A stretch of 41,526 bases of DNA from Bacteroidota bacterium (lineage in GTDB: Bacteria; Bacteroidota; Bacteroidia; Chitinophagales; Saprospiraceae). The translations under genes and the position numbers were made by a program. Of the stretch, positions 27,782-35,945 are shown one piece after another; within the stretch, counting starts at the first letter, position 1; every line of letters starts with the position of its first letter. The stretch spans positions 1-41,526 of the forward strand of contig JAFMBH010000026.1 in NCBI GenBank assembly GCA_017858735.1, written 5' to 3'. The notes under the pieces were generated by a model. That model worked only from the letters and a program-made list of their open reading frames with translations, was not told where the DNA came from and did no database searches.

Positions 27782-29233
27782 ATGACTATTCTTCTTGTAA
27801 TAATTAGTATAATTCTTATCGCGGTTATTATTGTTCAAATAGGGAAGGTAACTGAACTTGCTGCAAAAATAAGAGGAGAGGAAGAAATACAGTATGAAGT
27901 TAATCGTAGTCAGGGCGGCTACATGATTCTCTTTTTGGTTGTGTTTTTAATTGGATGTATCGTTTCAGCTGTTTACTACAAAAACTACATGTTGGGCTAT
28001 GGTCCTCATTTGCCGGCGTCAGAACATGGTTCCATCTTGGACAAAATGTTCAATGTGACCCTTTTCTTTACGGGCATTGTTTTTGTTATTACCCACATCC
28101 TTCTTTTTTATTTTGGTTGGAAATATAGTGCTAAAAAAGGTAGAAAAGCTTTGTTTATTCCTCATGATAACAAACTTGAAATTATTTGGACAGCTATTCC
28201 TGCTGTGGTAATGACTTTTTTGGTTGTTGGTGGTTTAGATGCCTGGAATGAAGTAATGGCTGACGTTTCAGATGATGATAAATATTTAGAGATCGAAGCA
28301 ACTGGTTTTCAATTTGGTTGGAATTTGAGATATCCTGGCGCTGATGGTTTAATTGGGGAGAAGAATTACAAACTGATTTCAAGTGAGAATCCATTAGGTC
28401 AGAACTGGAAAGATGAAAAAAATCTGGATGATTTCCTAGCCACTGAACTTGTTCTTCCTGTGGGTCAAAAGGTAAGGGTTAGAATTACAGCACAAGATGT
28501 TCTTCATAATTTTTATCTCCCTCATTTCAGAGTTAAAATGGATGCCATTCCTGGTATGCCTACTTATTTTGTATTTACACCATCGAAAACAACGGAAGAA
28601 TACCGTCAGGAGCTTAAGAAATATGCTGAGTATAATGTGCCTGATCCTGCTGATCCTTCTAAAATGCTTTGGGAAAATTTTGAGTATGAGTTGGCTTGTG
28701 CGGAATTATGCGGTCGTGGTCACTACAGTATGAAGCGTCCAGTAAAAATTGTTTCTCAAGAGGAATATGATACCTGGTTAGCCTCTCAATCTTCCTATTA
28801 TCTTTCGAATATTCGTTTTAAAGAAAGTGATCCCTGGACAGACAGATTATTTGATACAGAGGTGTCTTCAAAGAAAGAAGCGTTAAACGCAGCTTTTGTG
28901 TTCGATAATATTGGCAAAGATTTACCTATCGATGCTCTAAGTTTCAAAGGTGATAAGGAATTTAGTCTAACAGGCTTTTCAAAAGATCAGCTGGTTTTGT
29001 TAGCTGAAACACTAAAATCCAAACAAGGTAGTAGTGTTAATTTATCGGTTACCATTCCTACTGAAAATGATAATATGGTGGCAGAAGCAAAAACAAAGTT
29101 GATTTTAGATGTTTTATATGCTAATGGCGTTAATTCATCTCAAATAGAGTTATCACCTGTTTCTATAGCTACTGAAGATAATGCGACAACTAAATGGGTA
29201 TTTACTCTGTTAGGTGCTGGACTTTTATTATAA
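27782..29233 (+). CDS. coxB: Cytochrome c oxidase subunit II with C-terminal extension
   Basis: 483 residues, longer than most subunit II proteins. Hydrophobic segments lie at 1-20, 47-66, 92-113 and 136-152, so there are extra helices before the two usual ones. The CuA domain has H242 (LHNFYLPHF) and C306, E308, C310, H314 and M317 (CAELCGRGHYSM), all six ligands present. It accepts electrons from cytochrome c and passes them to heme a in subunit I. After about residue 335 an added ~150-residue region has an alpha/beta pattern like an OmpA domain (FSKDQLVLLAETLKS; AKTKLILDVLYANGVNSSQI) without its peptidoglycan-binding residues, and ends in a hydrophobic tail. First gene after the oxidase promoter. 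Confidence 0.94.
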   Translation: MTILLVIISIILIAVIIVQIGKVTELAAKIRGEEEIQYEVNRSQGGYMILFLVVFLIGCIVSAVYYKNYMLGYGPHLPASEHGSILDKMFNVTLFFTGIVFVITHILLFYFGWKYSAKKGRKALFIPHDNKLEIIWTAIPAVVMTFLVVGGLDAWNEVMADVSDDDKYLEIEATGFQFGWNLRYPGADGLIGEKNYKLISSENPLGQNWKDEKNLDDFLATELVLPVGQKVRVRITAQDVLHNFYLPHFRVKMDAIPGMPTYFVFTPSKTTEEYRQELKKYAEYNVPDPADPSKMLWENFEYELACAELCGRGHYSMKRPVKIVSQEEYDTWLASQSSYYLSNIRFKESDPWTDRLFDTEVSSKKEALNAAFVFDNIGKDLPIDALSFKGDKEFSLTGFSKDQLVLLAETLKSKQGSSVNLSVTIPTENDNMVAEAKTKLILDVLYANGVNSSQIELSPVSIATEDNATTKWVFTLLGAGLLL

Positions 29234-29261
29234 TCAAAACAATTAAAAAAAATCAGAACTA

Positions 29262-31118
29262 ATGGCAAATGTTTTAACTGCTGCTCCACATTCAGAAGAA
29301 GATGTTTTGATTGAACAAATGGGATATGATGATCATTTCCATGAGCACCATGATGGTGACAAGTTTCAATCTAATTTTATTACTACCTATATCTTTAGTC
29401 AAGATCATAAAATGATCGCTAAACAGTTCCTTATTACAGGTATGTTTTGGGGTGTTATCGGTGGATTAATGTCTCTTGTTTTCAGACTTCAACTTGGTTT
29501 TCCGGAGGAAAGTATGGCTTGGCTAAAACCAGTTTTAGGTAAATGGATTGAGATTAATGCTGAAACAGGTATGGGGGCTCTTTCACCAGACTTTTATTAT
29601 GCATTAGTTACTATGCATGGTACCATTCTTGTGTTTTTCGTATTAACAGCTGGTTTGAGTGGTACTTTTAGTAACCTCTTAATTCCACTTCAATTGGGGG
29701 CACGTGACATGGCTTCTCCATTATTGAACATGATGTCTTATTGGTTTTTCTTCCTCGCAGGACTTATAATGTTCATTTCTCTTTTTCTAAATACCGGACC
29801 TTTCTCTGGTGGCTGGACTGCCTATCCTCCGTTAAGTGCCTTGCCACAGGCGAGCACTGGTTCCGGAGCAGGTATGACTTTATGGTTAATTAGTTTGGTG
29901 TTCTTCGTAGTTTCTGTTCTTTTAGGTGGTATTAATTATATTACTACCGTGTTAAACTTAAGAACCAAAGGAATGAATATGTGGAGAATGCCACTTACCA
30001 TCTGGGCATTTTTCGTTACAGCTATTTTGGGTTTGTTATCTTTCCCAGTATTGGCTTCAGCATTCTTTTTAGTAATGTGCGATAGAGGTTTAGGGACCAG
30101 TTTCTTCTTAAATGAAATCTTTATTGGTGGTCAGGCATTAGACCATGTGGGTGGAAGCCCGGTTTTATATCAGCATTTGTTCTGGTTCTTAGGTCACCCT
30201 GAGGTGTATATCATTATTTTGCCAGCAATGGGTATTGTTTCGGAAGTTCTTGCTGTTCACAGTAGAAAACCTGTTTTTGGTTATAAAGCTATGGTTTTTT
30301 CAATCTTAGCTATAGGTTTCTTATCTTTTATAGTATGGGCTCACCACATGTTTATGTCAGGTGTTAATCCGTTTATTTCAAATTTCTTCGTTGTATTTAC
30401 TTTAATTATTGCCGTTCCTTCGGCGGTTAAAGTGTTCAACTGGATTGCCACTTTGTTTGGTGGAAATATTAGATTTACCGCAGCTAGTTTGTTTGGTATT
30501 GGATTCGTTTCTATGTTTATCTCTGGTGGTTTAACTGGTATATTCCTGGGTAATTCAGCGATTGACATTCAGATGCACGATACCTATTTTGTGGTTGCAC
30601 ACTTCCATATCGTTATGGGTGTTGCTGCATTCTTTGGTATGTTCGCTGGTGTTTATCATTGGTTTCCTAAAATGTATGGTAGATTTATGAATGAAACGCT
30701 GGGTAAGTTGCACTTCTGGGGTACCATGGTTGGTGCATATCTTATATTCTGGCCTATGCATTATATAGGTATGGCAGGTGTTCCAAGAAGATATTATCGT
30801 TTTGATACCTTCCAGTCTTTTTCTCAGTTTGATGATATGAATAAGTTTATTACTATTGCAGCCATCATTACTTTTGGATTTCAGATGATTCTTATCATTA
30901 ACTTCTTTTACAGTATTTGGTATGGTAAGAAGGTTACTGAAAAGAATCCATGGGGTGCAACTACATTGGAATGGACTACTGAAGTGGATCCAGGACACGG
31001 TAACTGGGCTGGTAAACTTCCTGTTGTTCATAGATGGGCTTATGATTATGCAAAAGATGGGCAAGAGTTTATTTCTCAGATAACACCGTTGAAAGAGGGT
31101 GAGTCAGAGACACATTAA
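29262..31118 (+). CDS. coxA: Cytochrome c oxidase subunit I (A1-type heme-copper oxidase)
   Basis: 618 residues with 12 or more helices. Redox ligands are all visible: H119 and H449 for heme a, H312, H361 and H362 for CuB, H447 for heme a3. The GHPEVY motif gives E314 of the D-channel and Y316, the tyrosine cross-linked to H312, marking the A1 subfamily that pumps protons. This subunit reduces O2 to water. The N-terminal 35 residues are His/Asp rich and cytoplasmic. It lies 28 bp after subunit II and 46 bp before heme O synthase, in one likely transcript. Confidence 0.97.
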   Translation: MANVLTAAPHSEEDVLIEQMGYDDHFHEHHDGDKFQSNFITTYIFSQDHKMIAKQFLITGMFWGVIGGLMSLVFRLQLGFPEESMAWLKPVLGKWIEINAETGMGALSPDFYYALVTMHGTILVFFVLTAGLSGTFSNLLIPLQLGARDMASPLLNMMSYWFFFLAGLIMFISLFLNTGPFSGGWTAYPPLSALPQASTGSGAGMTLWLISLVFFVVSVLLGGINYITTVLNLRTKGMNMWRMPLTIWAFFVTAILGLLSFPVLASAFFLVMCDRGLGTSFFLNEIFIGGQALDHVGGSPVLYQHLFWFLGHPEVYIIILPAMGIVSEVLAVHSRKPVFGYKAMVFSILAIGFLSFIVWAHHMFMSGVNPFISNFFVVFTLIIAVPSAVKVFNWIATLFGGNIRFTAASLFGIGFVSMFISGGLTGIFLGNSAIDIQMHDTYFVVAHFHIVMGVAAFFGMFAGVYHWFPKMYGRFMNETLGKLHFWGTMVGAYLIFWPMHYIGMAGVPRRYYRFDTFQSFSQFDDMNKFITIAAIITFGFQMILIINFFYSIWYGKKVTEKNPWGATTLEWTTEVDPGHGNWAGKLPVVHRWAYDYAKDGQEFISQITPLKEGESETH

Positions 31119-31164
31119 TACTTAATATTGGTTTTTATTTAGTTGAACTAAATTTAAATAAAGA

Positions 31165-32070
31165 ATGAACCTGCAATCAGGGGCTCTTAAAAGAGAGAAA
31201 AAACAATGGGTTTTAGCTATCATCGATTTTACCCAATTGGTAAAACTTCGATTAACTTTGACTGTTGTTTTTTCTGCTCTTATGGCTTATTGGATTGCCT
31301 TGCCAATGGAACGTTCTTTGACCTATAAATTATTCTCCATTTTTATTGGTGGATTTTTAATTACGGGTGCTGCCAATGCGTTAAATCAGGCTTTAGAAAA
31401 AGGTTACGACGCCAGAATGTCCAGAACCGCAAACAGGCCTTTGCCATCTGGAAGGATGGAGGAATCAACTGCCGTCTTAATTGCTGGCGTGATGAGTGTT
31501 TTTGGTCTTATCATTTTAGCTAATTTAAGTCTTTGGTCTGCTTTATTAGGGGCTATTTCTTTATTGCTTTACGCTTTTGTATATACTCCATTAAAGAGAG
31601 TTTCTTCCGTTGCGGTCTTTGTCGGAGCTATCCCTGGGGCTTTGCCTGTTTTAATTGGTACGGTTTCAGCTCAAGGTAAATTAACAGTCTTAGGATTATG
31701 TTTATTTGCTATTCAATTCTTTTGGCAATTTCCTCATTTTTGGGCTATTTCCTGGTTAGGTCATCAAGATTATATTAAAGCAGGATTCAAAATTACGCCT
31801 AGTTTAGGTAATGTTCCTACAAAAACTACCGGTTTTCAGGCGTTTATTTACTCTTTATTTCTTATTCCAGTGTATTTTCTAAGTTGGTATTTTAACATCT
31901 CGGATAATTTTTCATTGTTTTTATTTCTAATATTTTCAGTGATTTATATTATTCTGAGTTTCAGGTTATATTCGTCGAACAATAAGAAGGCTGCTTTAAC
32001 TTTATTGTTCTTTTCGTTTTTTTATATACCAATTGTGTTGGGTGTATTTTTAATGGATAAACTAAACTAA
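31165..32070 (+). CDS. ctaB: Protoheme IX farnesyltransferase (heme O synthase)
   Basis: 301 residues with about nine membrane helices. The UbiA-superfamily prenyl-diphosphate motif is clear: NALNQALEKGYDARMSRT then NRPLPSG at about residues 72-96, with the Asp-rich N/D-x3-D pattern. It adds a farnesyl group to protoheme to make heme O, the precursor of heme A used by subunit I. No heme A synthase (ctaA) is present here, so that step must be encoded elsewhere. The gene sits between subunits I and III-like, 11 bp before the latter. Confidence 0.95.
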   Translation: MNLQSGALKREKKQWVLAIIDFTQLVKLRLTLTVVFSALMAYWIALPMERSLTYKLFSIFIGGFLITGAANALNQALEKGYDARMSRTANRPLPSGRMEESTAVLIAGVMSVFGLIILANLSLWSALLGAISLLLYAFVYTPLKRVSSVAVFVGAIPGALPVLIGTVSAQGKLTVLGLCLFAIQFFWQFPHFWAISWLGHQDYIKAGFKITPSLGNVPTKTTGFQAFIYSLFLIPVYFLSWYFNISDNFSLFLFLIFSVIYIILSFRLYSSNNKKAALTLLFFSFFYIPIVLGVFLMDKLN

Positions 32071-32081
32071 AAGGTTACTAA

Positions 32082-32666
32082 ATGTCAACATTAGAAAATA
32101 CAGTTTATAGCAGGAATAAGATTCATCCTCAAAAATTTGCACTCTTGGTGAGTTGTGCAAGTGTTGTGATGTTGTTTGCGGCATTGACAAGTGCTTATGT
32201 GGTTCGTCAGGCAGCAGGCAATTGGCTTGAGTTTCCAATGCCTGTTTTATTTTTATATAGTACACTTACATTAATTGCCAGTAGTTTTACCTTACATTTT
32301 TCTTACAAAGGTTTTCTTGCGGGTAATGTTAAGTTATATAAATATTTATTACTTCTTACTTTCGTACTTGGCATTCTTTTTATTTATTTACAATATAAAG
32401 GTTGGATGGCTTTAGTAGCTTTAGGTGTTGAATTAGGTACAAATCCGTCCGGATCTTTCTTATATGTGTTGTCAGGTTTACATGCTGCGCATATTTTAGG
32501 TGGTCTCGCTGCTGTTTTTGTAGCTATTTTACATGCTTTTATTTTACCTTTTGAGGTTTCTGCTAAACGTAAATTACGTTTTGAAATGACACAAATATAT
32601 TGGCATTTTGTTGATGTATTATGGATATACTTAATCGTTTTCTTATGGTTACAACAGCAATCATAA
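32082..32666 (+). CDS. Heme-copper oxidase subunit III-like protein (short form)
   Basis: 194 residues with five predicted helices. Motifs LYVLSGLHAAHILGGLAAVF and IYWHFVDVLWIYLIVFL are the signature of subunit III. The start MSTLENTVYSRNKIHPQKFA has the N-terminal (N)KxHPxK(F)A segment seen in other Bacteroidota copies. Paired subunit III-type genes in tandem are common in Bacteroidota oxidase clusters; this short one may form a heterodimer-like packing with the next gene or act as an assembly factor. It is closest in the window to the orphan gene beside purL. Confidence 0.9.
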   Translation: MSTLENTVYSRNKIHPQKFALLVSCASVVMLFAALTSAYVVRQAAGNWLEFPMPVLFLYSTLTLIASSFTLHFSYKGFLAGNVKLYKYLLLLTFVLGILFIYLQYKGWMALVALGVELGTNPSGSFLYVLSGLHAAHILGGLAAVFVAILHAFILPFEVSAKRKLRFEMTQIYWHFVDVLWIYLIVFLWLQQQS

Positions 32667-32696
32667 GAAATCATTTTAATTTTTAAAATTTTAGGA

Positions 32697-33626
32697 ATGG
32701 AGACAACAGAAAATGTGCTACATCAGCATAGTGAAAATCATGAGGGTTCTTGGGAAGGAGCTGCTGCACCCTTTAACATCAGTTATGGTAAATTGATGAT
32801 GTGGTATTTCTTGCTTTCTGATGCATTTACTTTTGCTGGTTTTTTAATTGCTTACGGTGCGCTTCGATTTAGTAGCCCTAGCTGGCCTGTGCCGGATTTT
32901 GTATTCTCAACAGCACCATTTGGTATTCATGATGCTCCGTTAATTTTCGTTACGGTCATGTCTTTTCTCTTAATTATTTCTTCTGTTACTATGGTAAGAG
33001 CCGTTCAGGAGGGGCACAGGGAAAATAAAAGGGGAGTTGTTTTCTGGATGTTCCTTACTATTATTGGTGGAGCTGGATTTTTGGGTTGTCAGGCTTGGGA
33101 ATGGACAAATTTAATTGGTAAAGAAAATATGTCTGTAACTACTAATCCTTTTGGTAGTCATATAGATGCAGGTACATATCTTGATGAAAAGGGGAATGCC
33201 ACAGGTGAAACTTTTAAAGCCGGGGCTTCCTACCTTTTACATAAATCTGAGGAAGGTGGACATGATGAAGGTCATGCTGAAGGTCATCATGCTATGGCTA
33301 AGGGTGATCACCCCAACGCTTTTGTAGATAATGACGGATTCATACACAAGAAATTTAAATTGGCTTCAGGACCTGCGGCTGGGCAAGTTCAAATGGAAGA
33401 ATTCGGTCCTAAGGCTTTCGGTGCTTTATTTTTCTTTATTACTGGTTTTCATGGTTTTCACGTATTATCAGGTGTAGCTTTTTTATTGATTATTATGATT
33501 AATGTGGCTAGTGGTGTGTATGCGTCAAGGAAAAATGGATATGAGATGGTAGAGAAAATCGGGTTATATTGGCATTTCGTCGATTTAGTCTGGGTTTTCG
33601 TTTTTCTTGTTTTCTATCTGTTTTAA
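32697..33626 (+). CDS. ctaE: Cytochrome c oxidase subunit III (long form with His-rich loop)
   Basis: 309 residues. Flanking helices are standard subunit III: LLSDAFTFAGFLIAYGALRF near 39-58, GFLGCQAWEWTNLI at 127-140, GFHGFHVLSGVAFLLI at 250-265 and GLYWHFVDLVWVFVFLVFY at the C-terminus. Between the helices, residues about 142-237 form a long hydrophilic insert, rich in His between 182 and 217 (HKSEEGGHDEGHAEGHHAM). Such inserts occur in Bacteroidota subunit III and may be membrane-external. It gives structural support to subunit I and its oxygen channel. It follows the short subunit III-like gene after 30 bp. Confidence 0.94.
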   Translation: METTENVLHQHSENHEGSWEGAAAPFNISYGKLMMWYFLLSDAFTFAGFLIAYGALRFSSPSWPVPDFVFSTAPFGIHDAPLIFVTVMSFLLIISSVTMVRAVQEGHRENKRGVVFWMFLTIIGGAGFLGCQAWEWTNLIGKENMSVTTNPFGSHIDAGTYLDEKGNATGETFKAGASYLLHKSEEGGHDEGHAEGHHAMAKGDHPNAFVDNDGFIHKKFKLASGPAAGQVQMEEFGPKAFGALFFFITGFHGFHVLSGVAFLLIIMINVASGVYASRKNGYEMVEKIGLYWHFVDLVWVFVFLVFYLF

Positions 33627-33659
33627 TTTTTTATCTTTTTCATTTCTAAATTTTGAATT

Positions 33660-34079
33660 ATGAGTCATAAAACATACGAAGAAAGCAAAAAAGCGGTAGT
33701 AAAAGGCTTGTTTTTATTGGGCTTTGTTACTTTAATTGAGGTTTTTATTTCCCTTTTTGGTAAAGGTCACATTATTCCTGGTATTAATGATATTACTTGG
33801 ATAGCGTATCCTGTTGGATTTATTATCGCGGTTCTTTCTATTTATAAAGCATATTTTATTATTTATGAATTTATGCACATGGCCTATGAGGTTAAAGGTT
33901 TGGCTTTAACCGTTCTTTTACCTACTTCCTTATTGATATGGGCACTTTTTGCGTTTTTTCAAGAAGGTACTGCTTGGAAGGCCAGGAGAGAATTTGTTAA
34001 GGAAAAAAATGCTAAAACAGTTGAACCTTTAAAGGGTAAACAAGGTTACGTTGAGGATACAAGCCTTTTTAGACTTTAA
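33660..34079 (+). CDS. Cytochrome c oxidase subunit IV family protein
   Basis: 139 residues with three membrane helices (about 15-31, 44-64, 80-98) and a charged C-terminal tail. The order after subunit III and the pattern YEESKKAVVKGLFLLGFVTL then YKAYFIIYEFMHM fit the bacterial subunit IV (CtaF/CoxD-type) family. It is a small non-catalytic subunit that stabilises the complex. It ends 8 bp before the Sco-like gene and is part of the same transcript. Confidence 0.87.
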   Translation: MSHKTYEESKKAVVKGLFLLGFVTLIEVFISLFGKGHIIPGINDITWIAYPVGFIIAVLSIYKAYFIIYEFMHMAYEVKGLALTVLLPTSLLIWALFAFFQEGTAWKARREFVKEKNAKTVEPLKGKQGYVEDTSLFRL

Positions 34080-34087
34080 CATTAACT

Positions 34088-34702
34088 ATGTCCAGCAAAT
34101 CGATTTGGCAGTTTATTTTTTTATTAGCAATTTTCGGTGGTGTACCAGTAGTTAGTTGGTATTACCTTCAAACGGGTTTGGATTACAGATTAAAGGCGTT
34201 AGCTGAATTGGGGGATTTAGGTCCTATGGAAAGAGAAACAAGGGTTTCTTTTGATAAAATCGTTTTCCCGGCGGATAAAACTAAAGGTAAGGTTCATCTA
34301 GGCATTTGGTACCCTGACGGTCTTGAAAACGAGATTAGTTCTATGAAGTTCCTTGATGAACTTCATGAACAATTCAAAAGTAGATCCGATATTTCCTTTT
34401 ATATTTTCACCAGTACAGCCCAGCCTGATTCGTTGATGGCTTTCGTGAAACGTAATAAATTGTTTCCTTCTCCTATTATTTCTTATTTTCCTGACCTTGG
34501 TGTTCAACGGATGTATTATTTTATGAAACCTGCTTTAGGTGAGATTCCTGTGGCTCTTGTAGATACTTCTGGCACTGTTAGGAAGCATTATAATCTTGCT
34601 TCAGGTAAAGAATTAACAAGGTTAACGGAACATCTCGCTATGTTACTTCCTATAGAATCAACAAGAGATGAACTTATCTTTAAAAGAGAGAAAGAAAAAT
34701 AG
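34088..34702 (+). CDS. Sco-like thioredoxin-fold protein lacking all cysteines
   Basis: 204 residues. An N-terminal membrane anchor (8-26) is followed by a thioredoxin-fold domain whose strands line up with SCO1/SenC: GKVHLGIWYPDGLEN takes the place of the strand and loop carrying the copper-binding CxxxC, and SFYIFTSTAQPDSLMAFVKR the place of the following strand. There is no cysteine anywhere in the protein, so it cannot bind copper or do thiol chemistry in the usual Sco way. Context is the Sco slot in oxidase clusters, right after subunit IV. It may be a scaffold or assembly factor for CuA or CuB delivery (inference). It ends 2 bp before the DUF420 gene. Family relation is likely but remote. 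Confidence 0.72.
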   Translation: MSSKSIWQFIFLLAIFGGVPVVSWYYLQTGLDYRLKALAELGDLGPMERETRVSFDKIVFPADKTKGKVHLGIWYPDGLENEISSMKFLDELHEQFKSRSDISFYIFTSTAQPDSLMAFVKRNKLFPSPIISYFPDLGVQRMYYFMKPALGEIPVALVDTSGTVRKHYNLASGKELTRLTEHLAMLLPIESTRDELIFKREKEK

Positions 34703-34704
34703 CT

Positions 34705-35277
34705 ATGGATAATAATATTGTACTCGAGAAAAAGTTAAATAGGGTTGCTTATGTTCTAACTTTTGTCGTTTTAGTTTTAGTAGGTCTAATGAGGAGGTAT
34801 AAATTGGATATTGGTGTAGATTTTAGTTTTTTACCTCCTTTTCATGCTTCTTTAAATGCATTAACAGCTATTGTTCTTTTAGTTGCCCTTTATTTTATTA
34901 AGGCAAAAAACATGGAACTTCATAAGAGATTTATGCTAACCGCTTTGGGTCTGTCTGTTCTCTTTTTGTTATCTTATGTTGCTTATCATTTTACCACCCC
35001 AGAAACCATATTTGGTGACGTGAATCATGATGGTATTCTTGATAGTGAAGAACTTTTATTGGTTGATAAAAGTCGTACGCCTTATCTAATCTTATTATTT
35101 TCTCATATATCACTCGCGGCTATTAGTTTGCCGTTTATCTTACTGACTTTCATCAGAGCTTATACGAATCAATTTGATAAGCATAAAATTATGGCACGCT
35201 ATGTCTTTCCCGTTTGGTTATATGTTGCTATAACTGGCCCTGTTTGTTATTTTTTATTAATGCCTTATTACTCCTAA
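34705..35277 (+). CDS. DUF420-family membrane protein with inserted EF-hand loop
   Basis: 190 residues with about five helices. Conserved His of the family are seen at H47 (LPPFHASLNA), H73 (ELHKRFML), H95 (YVAYHF) and H134 (LLFSHISLA). DUF420 proteins are related to CtaG/oxidase assembly factors and commonly lie in oxidase clusters, with a possible metal or heme role. Between helices, residues 105-116 form a textbook EF-hand loop, DVNHDGILDSEE, with ligands D105, N107, D109, I111 carbonyl, D113 and E116. Calcium binding on the outer side is therefore plausible. The gene starts 2 bp after the Sco-like gene. Confidence 0.88.
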   Translation: MDNNIVLEKKLNRVAYVLTFVVLVLVGLMRRYKLDIGVDFSFLPPFHASLNALTAIVLLVALYFIKAKNMELHKRFMLTALGLSVLFLLSYVAYHFTTPETIFGDVNHDGILDSEELLLVDKSRTPYLILLFSHISLAAISLPFILLTFIRAYTNQFDKHKIMARYVFPVWLYVAITGPVCYFLLMPYYS

Positions 35278-35287
35278 ATATTTGTTT

Positions 35288-35518
35288 ATGAAAAAATGGA
35301 TTCTTTTGGGTTTTATATTTGCCATGATGATTTTAGGTAGTGAGTTAATGGCTCAATGTCCTATGTGCAAAATGGCTGCTGAAAGTAATTTGAAAAATGG
35401 GGGTACTGCTGGCAAAGGTTTAAATGCTGGTATCCTCTATATGTTACTTACTCCTTATTTACTAGTGGGTGGTTTGGCTTTCTGGTGGTTTAAAAACAGA
35501 AAAAAGGTGATTGAATAA
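35288..35518 (+). CDS. Small membrane protein with CPMCKM motif, oxidase cluster associated
   Basis: I use the ATG at 35288; a TTG at 35282 would add two residues. The 76-residue product has a signal peptide (MKKWILLGFIFAMMILGSEL) ending next to C24-P-M26-C27-K-M29, then a second helix at about 47-67 (GILYMLLTPYLLVGGLAFWW) and a basic tail. C-x-M-C-x-M is an apt Cu(I) site facing the periplasm. Similar short proteins with CPMCKM occur after DUF420 in Bacteroidota oxidase clusters (recalled, not searched). Function unknown; copper handling is my inference from motif and position. It follows DUF420 by 10 bp. Confidence 0.8.
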   Translation: MKKWILLGFIFAMMILGSELMAQCPMCKMAAESNLKNGGTAGKGLNAGILYMLLTPYLLVGGLAFWWFKNRKKVIE

Positions 35519-35539
35519 TCTCTTTTTAGTTCTTATTTT

Positions 35540-35938
35540 ATGAATCCATCTTCCAGATTTCATATTCTTTTTGGATTATTCTTTGCCTGTCTGGGTGTCG
35601 TCATCGGCGCCTTCGCAGCACATGGTTTAAAGCCTTTATTATCCCTCAAAGAGGTTAATAATTTTGAAACTGGCGTAAAATATCAATTTTATCATGCTTT
35701 CGCTCTCATTGTTTTAGGTCTTTTAGGTGCCCATTTCCCAAAAGGAGAAAAATCGTTCAAACTAGCTGGGTTCCTTTTTTTTATAGGTATAATTCTATTT
35801 TCAGGTTCTCTTTACCTTTTATCTACCCAGTCAATACTCAACATTAGTATTCCTTTCTTAGGTCCAATAACTCCTTTGGGCGGTTCCCTTTTAATATTTG
35901 GTTGGCTGTTTACCGCCTTAGGTGTACTTAAAAAATAA
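35540..35938 (+). CDS. DUF423-family small membrane protein
   Basis: 132 residues with four helices. The family motif at the first helix, GVVIGAFAAHGLKPLL, and YHAFALIVLGLLGAHF in the second fit DUF423. These proteins are widespread, of unknown function. It follows the small CPMCKM gene by 21 bp and closes the plus-strand respiratory cluster, converging with the XRE gene whose stop lies 7 bp further on. Confidence 0.85.
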   Translation: MNPSSRFHILFGLFFACLGVVIGAFAAHGLKPLLSLKEVNNFETGVKYQFYHAFALIVLGLLGAHFPKGEKSFKLAGFLFFIGIILFSGSLYLLSTQSILNISIPFLGPITPLGGSLLIFGWLFTALGVLKK

Positions 35939-35945
35939 ATTATAA

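Noticed and set aside
30555-31064. A 169-codon open frame on the minus strand inside oxidase subunit I
   Set aside because: It lies fully antisense to a strongly conserved gene, has no domain pattern and a composition expected from a reverse shadow of membrane-helix codons.
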